Positions 1 through 4,656 of a DNA stretch of 5,134 nucleotides are shown in pieces; the stretch's first letter is position 1, and each line of letters begins with the position of its first letter. A program made the translations under genes and the position numbers. Source of the DNA: Candidatus Acidiferrales bacterium (GTDB lineage Bacteria > Acidobacteriota > Terriglobia > Acidiferrales > UBA7541); the NCBI GenBank assembly GCA_030044295.1, contig JASHWB010000252.1, positions 1 through 5,134 of the forward strand, written 5' to 3'. A model generated the notes under the pieces. The model was given only the letters and a program-made list of their open reading frames with translations. It searched no databases and was not told where the DNA came from.

Positions 1-2
1 TG

Positions 3-311
3 GAAGGACTCGTTCACCTTGAGGACCGCAAACTCACCGTCGGCGCTAGCGCCCGCGTCACTGCGGACGTGATCGCCCGGGAAGTCGTCGTGTACGGCAA
101 CGTAAAGGGCAATTTGCGCGCCCGCGACCGCATCGAGATCAAGAAGGACGGCTCGGTGGTTGGCGACCTCACGACTGCCCGCATCATGATCGAGGACGGA
201 GCGTACTTTAAGGGTTCGATCGAGATCGACAAGGCCGGAGATTCGTCCAGCGACAGCAGCGATTTCGAAAAGTCCTATTCATCCCGCAGCAAAGCGACTT
301 CTGCTGTCTAG
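3..311 (+). CDS. Bactofilin (polymer-forming cytoskeletal protein), C-terminal part
   Basis: The frame is open from the left edge and ends at TAG 309-311, giving 102 visible residues; the N-terminus lies outside the window. The visible part is a run of short beta-helix turns with regularly spaced Val/Ile and Gly, for example VVVYGNVKGNLRA, IEIKKDGSVVGDL and IMIEDGAYFKGSIEI. This is the pattern of the bactofilin (DUF583) domain, whose members self-assemble without nucleotide into filaments, often at the membrane, and act in cell shape, polarity or envelope synthesis. The last 25 or so residues are Ser/Asp/Lys-rich and probably disordered, as is usual for bactofilin tails. A GTG at 69 could be taken for a start, but it falls inside the conserved fold, so it is internal. 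No convincing terminator follows; there is only a weak 5-bp hairpin (342-356) without a T-run. The family call is firm; the specific cellular role is unknown. Confidence 0.88.
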   Translation, partial: EGLVHLEDRKLTVGASARVTADVIAREVVVYGNVKGNLRARDRIEIKKDGSVVGDLTTARIMIEDGAYFKGSIEIDKAGDSSSDSSDFEKSYSSRSKATSAV

Positions 312-448
312 CTGCGATTTTGCCGGATTGGGCCGCTTTCGCCTGCTCAGCGCAGGGTGCGCGCGATTACGCATCGTGGGCCGAGCGAGTCGGAGCGGCT
401 CGTCCGCATCTTAACCATTCTTTCCTCTCGCAAAAGCCACCCTGCCAC

Positions 449-477
449 TGATCACGGAAGCATCTCTGTGCTAGACT
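449..477 (+). promoter_or_regulatory. Possible extended -10 promoter for the DUF8021-type gene
   Basis: A TGn extension (469-471) precedes TAGACT (472-477), which matches 4 of 6 bases of the sigma-70 -10 consensus. At 17-bp spacing the -35 position reads TGATCA (449-454), a poor match, so the site would depend on the extended -10. The transcript would start near 484, leaving about 16 nt before the ATG at 500 with GGAGGG (485-490) as ribosome binding site. The rest of 312-499 shows only weak 5-bp hairpins. Confidence 0.35.
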
Positions 478-499
478 CCCCGCCGGAGGGGCCGCCATC

Positions 500-1387
500 A
501 TGCCTTCACGTGTATTTGCGGTTGCGAAATTCTGTCCGTGTCTGATTCTACTTGTGACGCTCTCTGCGGTTTGCGCTCGGCCGGCAGCTGCAGCGTCATG
601 TGATCGCACGTGCCTCGGGGGGCTGATCACCGATTATCTGCAAGGCATGTTCACGCATAATCTCCATGCACTACCCGTCACACCCAATGTCCGCTTCACT
701 GAAAACGGGAAAGTGTTGAAGCTGGGCGAGGGTTTTTGGCAAACAGCTTCCGGCATGGGCGCTTATCGACGAGACATCCTCGACGTTCAGGGTCACACCG
801 CGGCGACGCAAGCAATCCTGCTTGGCGCCGGCAAACAGCCTGTCCTCTTCACGGTCCGTCTGAAAGAAACGGGGGGCAAGATTGACCAGGTCGAAACGAT
901 GGTCGTACCGCACGATAAGGACGCATTGATCTTTAATCCCGATGGATATGTGGAAGGCAACGCTCAGATGGCCCTCGTTCCACCGGCCTCGCAAATCGAC
1001 TCACGAGCCGATGCCATCAAGATCGCTATGAAGTATCCCGCGGGCTTGAAAATCGGCAGCTTCGAAAAAGCCAATACTCCGTTTGCCGAGGACGCATATC
1101 GCATCGAGAACGGCATTCACACCGCAGGTCCTGGATGCAAAATGAAGGGCTGCGAAAACATCAAGGCGCAGGACATCATTACCCATCCTGACGTTCGAGC
1201 CCGCTTCGCCGCCTATGATGACCACCTCGGTATAGTGCTGCTCTACTTGGACTTCGGCCAGACGTCGCGCTACGGCCAGGGCCGGAAGCTCGTCACCTTT
1301 GAAGCTTTCAAGGTCTACGGCGGTCAAATTCACGCCGTAAACGCGATCCTTCGAATCACTTCTGTCGACTCGACTTCAGGCTGGTGA
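500..1387 (+). CDS. Secreted DUF8021-type protein with two NTF2-like halves
   Basis: Encodes 295 residues. The ATG is supported by GGAGGG nine bases upstream. Residues 1-32 form a signal peptide: Arg4 and Lys10, a hydrophobic core at about 11-25, and an Ala-rich cleavage site near 30-32. Cys25 lacks a lipobox, so Sec/signal peptidase I export is more likely than lipoprotein processing. The mature part opens with CDRTCLGGL (34-42), then a helix, then LPVTPNVRFTENG (58-70) and LKLGEGFW (73-80); later come SRADAIKIAMKYPAGLK (168-184) and AGPGCKMKGCENIK (209-222). From memory these match a family of uncharacterised proteins (DUF8021) found in bacteria and common in ascomycete fungi. Two segments, 115-136 and 264-285, end alike (K..GG.I..V), suggesting two tandem NTF2-like domains. 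Four cysteines remain after export (34, 38, 213, 218) and may form disulfides. No catalytic role is known to me. The gene appears monocistronic. Confidence 0.82.
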   Translation: MPSRVFAVAKFCPCLILLVTLSAVCARPAAAASCDRTCLGGLITDYLQGMFTHNLHALPVTPNVRFTENGKVLKLGEGFWQTASGMGAYRRDILDVQGHTAATQAILLGAGKQPVLFTVRLKETGGKIDQVETMVVPHDKDALIFNPDGYVEGNAQMALVPPASQIDSRADAIKIAMKYPAGLKIGSFEKANTPFAEDAYRIENGIHTAGPGCKMKGCENIKAQDIITHPDVRARFAAYDDHLGIVLLYLDFGQTSRYGQGRKLVTFEAFKVYGGQIHAVNAILRITSVDSTSGW

Positions 1388-1411
1388 CTAGCCCCCAGCC
1401 CCATAGTCACC
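1383..1411 (+). other. Hairpin spanning the stop codon of the DUF8021-type gene
   Basis: GGTGACTA (1383-1390) and TAGTCACC (1404-1411) are perfect inverted repeats of 8 bp around a C-rich 13-nt loop. The TGA stop (1385-1387) lies in the left arm. No T-run follows, so it is not a typical intrinsic terminator. It could stabilise the mRNA 3' end or be chance. Confidence 0.4.
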
Positions 1412-1563
1412 GCCAGTCGGTTAGAGGCACTCGCCCGCTCATAACGCGCGTCCGCTCGGCGGGCCGCGTGGCTCCCTTCCTAACTCGAAGTTCCTGCTGA
1501 TAAAGGCGTTGCGACCAAGTGCCATTTGGGGAAAAAGAGTGTTTCGTTTGCACACAAAGGGAA

Positions 1564-1626
1564 TTTCAATTCATGGTCGATCTACAAATCCGGCCCTAGT
1601 CGCCAGTAACCCATTTAATTTCATGG
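1564..1626. repeat. 13-nt near-direct repeat, 50 bp apart
   Basis: TTTCAATTCATGG (1564-1576) and TTTAATTTCATGG (1614-1626) match at 11 of 13 positions, with starts 50 bp apart (roughly five helical turns). They lie 57-119 bp before the PEP-CTERM start, where paired regulator sites could sit. Chance is possible because the core is AT-rich. Confidence 0.35.
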
Positions 1627-1670
1627 GCTTATTTTGGTTTGGAGATTGCTCTTGCCGATGCGTGGGTGGT

Positions 1671-1676
1671 GAGGAG
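1671..1676 (+). promoter_or_regulatory. Ribosome binding site fixing the PEP-CTERM start
   Basis: GAGGAG lies six bases before the ATG at 1683. No comparable site precedes the in-frame TTG at 1509, and the signal peptide begins at 1683, so this site decides the start. Confidence 0.8.
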
Positions 1677-1682
1677 ACTCGT

Positions 1683-2357
1683 ATGAAATTATTGCGCACA
1701 GCAGCCGTGGTTGGCCTTTGCGTTCTATTCAGTTCCGTCGCTTTTGCGGATTCCATTACCGTCAATAATCCATCCTTTGAAACCCTGCCGGCTTCGGGGT
1801 TGTCCAATGGCTGCGGCAGCGGCTGCTCGTACAGCGTCGCCTCAGACCCCGGGCAAGCGATCCCGGGATGGACGACCAGCGGTTTTGCCGGACAGTTCCA
1901 GCCAGGGACTTCGGGGGGCTTCAACAGTCTTCCGGATGGACCCACCGTAGCGTACGTGAATCAGGGCGGCAGTATCTCGCAGACGCTCGGTGCCACCGTG
2001 CAATCGGGCGACACATATACGTTGACGGTAGACGTTGGCGCGCGCAATGGCATAAGTTCTGACCCATTGATCTACCTGGTCATCGGCGGGACGGACATTC
2101 TAGCGACCGGGACGGCACCTACGGCGGGCGACTGGAGCACCTATACCGCTACATTTACCTGCTCCGACACATGTACTCCTGGCGAGTCGATCGGCATTTT
2201 GTTGGAGTCCCTAGGCGTCTCCGGCGACCAGGCTGATTATGACGATGTGCAAATGTCCGTACCGGAGCCAGCGACCGTCTCCATGTTAGTGCTCGGTTTG
2301 ATGGGGTTGTTGGCCTTCGGCTGGCGTCGCAAGCACGCCGGAGTAGCGCTCAGCTAG
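1683..2357 (+). CDS. PEP-CTERM sorting domain protein, exported beta-rich
   Basis: Encodes 224 residues from the ATG at 1683. Residues 1-22 are a signal peptide (Lys2 and Arg5, hydrophobic 7-21, cleavage after AFA). The mature body begins ITVNNPSFETLP and contains IPGW (60-63), VAYVNQGGSISQTLG (89-103) and YTLTVDVGARNG (112-123). This resembles the jelly-roll, galactose-binding-like domain (DUF642-type) frequent in PEP-CTERM proteins. The C-terminus is a complete sorting signal: VPEPAT (193-198), a hydrophobic segment (199-214), then RRK (215-217) and a short tail. In known systems an exosortase (EpsH/XrtA type) processes this signal for anchoring or release to the exopolysaccharide layer; no exosortase is in the window. 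The mature protein has four cysteines in two C-x3-C pairs (44/48 and 160/164), probably disulfides. It is followed directly by a strong terminator. Ligand unknown; the sorting-class call is firm, the fold is inferred. Confidence 0.9.
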   Translation: MKLLRTAAVVGLCVLFSSVAFADSITVNNPSFETLPASGLSNGCGSGCSYSVASDPGQAIPGWTTSGFAGQFQPGTSGGFNSLPDGPTVAYVNQGGSISQTLGATVQSGDTYTLTVDVGARNGISSDPLIYLVIGGTDILATGTAPTAGDWSTYTATFTCSDTCTPGESIGILLESLGVSGDQADYDDVQMSVPEPATVSMLVLGLMGLLAFGWRRKHAGVALS

Positions 2358-2380
2358 CCGTTATTCTGATCTCTCCTCAG

Positions 2381-2420
2381 TGCGGCGAGAGCCACCGGGC
2401 TCTCGCCGCATTTGTTTTTT
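2381..2420 (+). terminator. Strong intrinsic (Rho-independent) terminator
   Basis: A perfect 13-bp stem, TGCGGCGAGAGCC (2381-2393) with GGCTCTCGCCGCA (2398-2410), closes on a 4-nt ACCG loop and is followed by TTTGTTTTTT (2411-2420). It lies 23 bases after the PEP-CTERM stop and ends that transcript. A weaker 6-bp hairpin (2423-2446) follows. Confidence 0.95.
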
Positions 2421-2483
2421 CGTCGTGTTATTTTCGTTCCACACGATCTTGGCGCTGTTTGATCCGTTTCTCCACGGCTCGCG

Positions 2484-2512
2484 TTGACATAACGGCTGGT
2501 GAAGCGTAAAGT
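2484..2512 (+). promoter_or_regulatory. Sigma-70-type promoter of the rplM-rpsI-rpsB-tsf operon
   Basis: A perfect -35 box TTGACA (2484-2489) is followed after exactly 17 bp by TAAAGT (2507-2512), which matches 4 of 6 -10 bases. Transcription should begin near 2519, giving a leader of only 20-30 nt before rplM. It sits between the terminator at 2381-2420 and rplM, as expected for the head of an operon. Confidence 0.8.
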
Positions 2513-2550
2513 TGTCGTTTGTCTATTGAAGGAAAGGTGTGACTGGGCAG

Positions 2551-3000
2551 ATGCGGACTCATATCCCCAAGGGTCGGGAAGCCGAAGAGCTCTCGGTTGG
2601 CAAGAATTGGTTCGTCGTGGACGCAGATAATCAGGTACTCGGGCGCGTGGCCACCCGCGTAGCGCGCATTTTGATCGGCAAGGACAAGCCGAACTTCACC
2701 CCTTATCTCGATTGCGGCGATCACGTGATCGTCGTCAACGCCGACCGCGTGCGCTTGACCGGCAACAAGATCGAGCAAAAGGTTTATCGTCGCCACAGCG
2801 GCTATCCCGGCGGGCTGAAGGAAATTCCGATTCGGGCTCTGATGCAGCGCCGTCCAGAAGAGGTCATTCGCGAAGCGGTGGTGGGCATGTTGCCGAAAAA
2901 CAAGCTCCGCGCCCGTCGCGCCAAGAAGCTACGCGTGTATGCCGGAACGGAAGCGCTGGCCCGCCACGCTGGACAGAAGCCCCAGCCGGTTGCGTTGTAG
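2551..3000 (+). CDS. rplM: 50S ribosomal protein L13
   Basis: Encodes 149 residues, close to the usual 140-150. L13 is an early-assembling 23S rRNA-binding protein of the large subunit. Hallmarks are W20-VVDA near the N-terminus, LGRVATRVARIL (30-41), GKDKPNFTP (43-51), the HSGYPGG motif (82-88), GMLPKNKL (112-119) and LRVYAG (127-132). I chose the ATG at 2551 because MRTHIPK resembles the short N-terminus of other L13 proteins (M-K/R-T) and because AGGTG (2535-2539) can pair with the 16S 3' end at a usable distance. An in-frame GTG at 2539, with AAGGA (2529-2533) five bases ahead, would add four residues and cannot be excluded. It is the first gene of a ribosomal operon and is paired with rpsI downstream, as in most bacteria. 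L13 can repress its own mRNA in E. coli; the short leader here shows no obvious structure for that. Confidence 0.96.
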   Translation: MRTHIPKGREAEELSVGKNWFVVDADNQVLGRVATRVARILIGKDKPNFTPYLDCGDHVIVVNADRVRLTGNKIEQKVYRRHSGYPGGLKEIPIRALMQRRPEEVIREAVVGMLPKNKLRARRAKKLRVYAGTEALARHAGQKPQPVAL

Positions 3001-3012
3001 TTTTGCGAGAGA

Positions 3013-3114
3013 ATGAAGATGCTAAGCATTGGAATGCGCGAGCGCATATGCGCCGCGCGCCGCGGTTCGCCCGCGGCGGCAGAGCATGGGAGGAACGTTG
3101 AGTTCAGCCGCTAG
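3013..3114 (+). CDS. Possible 33-residue upstream ORF overlapping the rpsI start
   Basis: ATG 3013 opens 33 codons ending at TAG 3112-3114, in a different frame from rpsI (TTG 3098), so the last 17 bases overlap the start of rpsI. The peptide is short and Arg/Ala-rich and resembles nothing I know. Only a weak purine stretch (GAGAGA) precedes the ATG. It fills most of the rplM-rpsI spacer. It may couple translation into rpsI or may be a chance frame in GC-rich DNA. Confidence 0.25.
   Translation: MKMLSIGMRERICAARRGSPAAAEHGRNVEFSR
3042..3053. repeat. 12-bp perfect palindrome in the rplM-rpsI spacer
   Basis: GCGCATATGCGC is self-complementary with no loop. It could be a protein-binding site or, in RNA, part of a larger fold with the hairpin just downstream. 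No function is known. Confidence 0.45.
3058..3078 (+). promoter_or_regulatory. GC-only hairpin just upstream of the rpsI ribosome binding site
   Basis: CGCCGCGG (3058-3065) pairs perfectly with CCGCGGCG (3071-3078) around a TTCGC loop. The stem is all G-C and ends 10 nt before the GGAGG of rpsI. It lacks a T-run, so it is not a terminator. A translational control element, S9 binding site or RNA processing site is possible; none is shown. Confidence 0.45.
3089..3093 (+). promoter_or_regulatory. Ribosome binding site deciding the rpsI TTG start
   Basis: GGAGG is four bases before the TTG at 3098. The in-frame ATG at 3086 would place this motif inside the coding region and has no Shine-Dalgarno sequence of its own, so the TTG is favoured. 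Confidence 0.6.
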
Positions 3115-3523
3115 CAGTTCGTTAGCAGACGCCGCAGGAAAGCAGTTTTACGGCACGGGCCGCCGTCGTGAAGCCATCGCCCGTGTCTACATTAAGCCAG
3201 GCGCGGCCCGCTTTACAGTCAATGGCCGCCCTGTCGATGAATATTTCCGGAACGTGGCATGGCATACCGCCGCCGTCGAGCCACTGAAGTTCACGCAGAT
3301 GCTCGATCAAGTCGAAGTGAAAGCTCAGGTAAAAGGCGGAGGAATAGGTGGGCAGTCCGGAGCCGTGCGCATGGGGCTTTCGCGCGCGCTGTCGAAGCTG
3401 AACCCAGAGCTCCGCCCCGCGCTGCGCACCAACGGCTTTCTCACGCGTGATCCGCGAATGAAGGAACGCAAGAAGTACGGACAGAAGGGCGCTCGCCGTC
3501 GATTCCAGTACAGCAAGCGGTAA
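3098..3523 (+). CDS. rpsI: 30S ribosomal protein S9
   Basis: Encodes 141 residues from TTG 3098, against about 130 in most bacteria. S9 binds the 3' major (head) domain of 16S rRNA, and its C-terminal tail reaches the P-site tRNA. The family pattern is clear: YGTGRRREAIARVYIKPG begins at 18, NGRPVDEYF follows, GGGIGGQSGAVRMGLSRAL starts at 80, and the end is TRDPRMKERKKYGQKGARRRFQYSKR-like, with the conserved terminal SKR. The extra residues are an N-terminal Ser/Ala-rich stretch (1-16) before the fold, which may be a lineage extension. The start is uncertain: ATG 3086 would give 145 residues, and the frame stays open back to TTG 3029, but only TTG 3098 has a good ribosome binding site (GGAGG 3089-3093). 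It follows rplM after 97 nt, an unusually long gap for this pair, filled with a hairpin, a palindrome and a small overlapping ORF. Confidence 0.95.
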   Translation: MSSAASSSLADAAGKQFYGTGRRREAIARVYIKPGAARFTVNGRPVDEYFRNVAWHTAAVEPLKFTQMLDQVEVKAQVKGGGIGGQSGAVRMGLSRALSKLNPELRPALRTNGFLTRDPRMKERKKYGQKGARRRFQYSKR

Positions 3524-3708
3524 GCTCCTGCGTCAGCTCGATTGATTCATGGCACTTTTCGGCCCGGCGTTGTGATTTGGTGATTGGTTCTGGCCCCTGG
3601 CACTCATCACTCGCCATTGTAGTTAAAATCACGGCCGGCATGGAGCCGGTGCAAAAGGACGCTTCCCGTTCTGTGGGACCAAGCGCCCCTTTTAAGGAAG
3701 GAGATCCT
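3524..3708 (+). promoter_or_regulatory. 185-nt leader between rpsI and rpsB
   Basis: This is a long gene-free spacer inside the operon. It contains GTGATTTG-GTGATTGG (3572-3587), a short imperfect tandem repeat, and ATCAC (3606-3610), which can pair with GTGAT (3580-3584). Further on are TAAAAT (3624-3629), -10-like but without a matching -35 box, and a 5-bp hairpin CCGGC/GCCGG (3635-3649). There is no intrinsic terminator. S2 is known to repress its own rpsB-tsf mRNA through the leader in E. coli; whether this leader does so is inference, and it does not obviously resemble that RNA. Confidence 0.4.
3694..3704 (+). promoter_or_regulatory. Strong ribosome binding site deciding the rpsB TTG start
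   Basis: AAGGAAGGAGA is nearly the full anti-16S complement and ends four bases before TTG 3709 (GGAG 3700-3703, spacing 5). The in-frame ATG at 3640 and GTG at 3577 lack such a site and would add non-family residues. Confidence 0.85.
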
Positions 3709-4590
3709 TTGGCAGTAGAAATCACAATGAAGGAACTGCTGGAGGCCGGCGTTCATTTTGGCCACCAGACCCGGCGCTGGAATCCGAAGATGAAGGAATA
3801 TATTTTCGGCGAGCGCAACGGCATTCACATCATCGATCTTCAGAAAACTTTGAAGATGTTCCGCGAAGCGGCTCGCTATGTTTCCGACCAGGCGGCCGGG
3901 GGCAAAAGTATCCTGTTCCTCGGCACAAAGCGCCAGGCCCAGGAAGCCATCGCGGAAGAAGCCCAGCGCTGCGGCATGTTCTACGTCAATCATCGTTGGC
4001 TAGGCGGCACGCTCACCAATTGGGTGACGCTACAAAAATCCATCAAGCGCCTCAAGCTCTTGAAGTCCATGTCCGAGGACGGCCGGATGGCCGAGTTCTC
4101 GAAAAAAGAGGGTGCGCGTCTCGATCGCGAGCTGAAGCACTTGCAGCAGAATTTCGCCGGTGTTGAAAACATGGCCGCGCTGCCGGATGTGATGTTCGTC
4201 ATTGACCCAAACTCCGAAGCGATCGCGGTCCGCGAAGCGCGCCGGATGGGCATCCCGGTAGTCGCGATCGTTGACACCAACTGCGACCCGAACTTGGTTG
4301 ATTGGGTCATTCCTGGCAACGACGACGCTTTGCGCGCCATTCGTCTTTTCACATCGAAAATCGCCGAGGCCGTCCTCACGGGCCGCCAGTCCTTCGAGCA
4401 GTCGCAGATCGCGGAACAGAAATCCGGGGAGGGCGAAGGCGAGGCCGGGCCCGAATACGTCGATACCAGCGCCTACGAGCAATACGAGCAGCAGGAAGGC
4501 GACTACGTTGAGGGCGAGCCAACCGAATTGGTGCCTGAGGATCAAGCTGCGGCTACGGCTGCCGGCGAAGACGATAAGGCCAAGCATTAG
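3709..4590 (+). CDS. rpsB: 30S ribosomal protein S2 with acidic C-terminal tail
   Basis: Encodes 293 residues from TTG 3709. The N-terminus, MAVEITMKELLEAGVHFGHQ, is the classic S2 start and supports the TTG choice. Other family marks are TRRWNPKM, the IHIIDLQKT stretch, FLGTKRQAQ, VNHRWLGGTLTNW, the coiled-coil region around 110-150, and DVMFVIDPNSEAIAVREA followed by IPVVAIVDTNCDP and VIPGNDDALRAIRL. S2 joins the small subunit late, on the back between head and body, and is needed with S1 for mRNA binding. The core ends near residue 231; about 62 further residues form a Glu/Gln/Gly/Tyr-rich, strongly acidic and probably disordered tail, whereas E. coli S2 is about 241 residues in total. Long acidic S2 tails occur in some phyla. 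It is followed by tsf after 66 nt without a terminator, the near-universal rpsB-tsf pair. Confidence 0.96.
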   Translation: MAVEITMKELLEAGVHFGHQTRRWNPKMKEYIFGERNGIHIIDLQKTLKMFREAARYVSDQAAGGKSILFLGTKRQAQEAIAEEAQRCGMFYVNHRWLGGTLTNWVTLQKSIKRLKLLKSMSEDGRMAEFSKKEGARLDRELKHLQQNFAGVENMAALPDVMFVIDPNSEAIAVREARRMGIPVVAIVDTNCDPNLVDWVIPGNDDALRAIRLFTSKIAEAVLTGRQSFEQSQIAEQKSGEGEGEAGPEYVDTSAYEQYEQQEGDYVEGEPTELVPEDQAAATAAGEDDKAKH

Positions 4591-4599
4591 TTTCGCGCC

Positions 4600-4616
4600 G
4601 ATTCGCAATCCGAATC
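4600..4616 (+). other. Small hairpin in the rpsB-tsf spacer
   Basis: GATTCG (4600-4605) and CGAATC (4611-4616) pair perfectly around a 5-nt loop, 9 bases after the rpsB stop. There is no T-run, so read-through into tsf is expected. Any role in setting the rpsB/tsf ratio is speculation. Confidence 0.35.
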
Positions 4617-4656
4617 CAGAAATTGCAGCTAAAACACTAAGGAACTGAGCATATCG

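Larger units (their letters stand above)
1388..1682. other. Gene-free spacer upstream of the PEP-CTERM gene
   Basis: About 295 bases without a credible gene. The PEP-CTERM reading frame stays open back to a TTG at 1509, but those 58 codons sit in front of a complete signal peptide and have no family-like content, so I treat them as untranslated. The 5' part (1430-1490) is GC-rich and the 3' part (about 1530-1635) is AT-richer, as expected for a promoter region. There is a TTTAAT at 1614-1619 (5 of 6 of a -10 box) but no matching -35 box. I found no sigma-54 element of the TGGCAC-N5-TTGC type, although PEP-CTERM genes in some bacteria use sigma-54. Confidence 0.5.

Noticed and set aside
342..356. 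A terminator after the bactofilin (CCTGC/GCAGG hairpin)
   Set aside because: Only 5 bp of stem and no T-run follow it, so it is not distinguishable from chance.
521..574. The DUF8021-type protein as a lipoprotein anchored at Cys25
   Set aside because: The residues before Cys25 (Ser-Ala-Val) do not fit the lipobox, whereas an Ala-rich signal peptidase I site follows at 29-32.
1535..1556. A sigma-54 (-24/-12) promoter around TTTGC at 1547-1551 for the PEP-CTERM gene
   Set aside because: The -24 element at the required distance lacks the GG pair and matches only about 2 of 6 bases.
1509..1682. A 58-residue N-terminal extension of the PEP-CTERM protein from TTG 1509
   Set aside because: A complete signal peptide with its own GAGGAG site starts at 1683. 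An extension would bury the signal, and it has no family-like content.
2712..3101. A 129-codon + strand frame overlapping rplM and the rpsI start
   Set aside because: It is an out-of-frame, Arg/Ser-rich shadow of rplM with no ribosome binding site or domain.
3624..3629. TAAAAT as the -10 box of an internal rpsB promoter
   Set aside because: No -35-like hexamer occurs at 16-19 bp spacing (CACTCA at 17 bp). One good hexamer alone is weak evidence.
3577..3708. Longer S2 starting at GTG 3577 or ATG 3640
   Set aside because: The added residues do not belong to S2, neither start has a ribosome binding site, and TTG 3709 has a near-perfect one in front of the canonical N-terminus.
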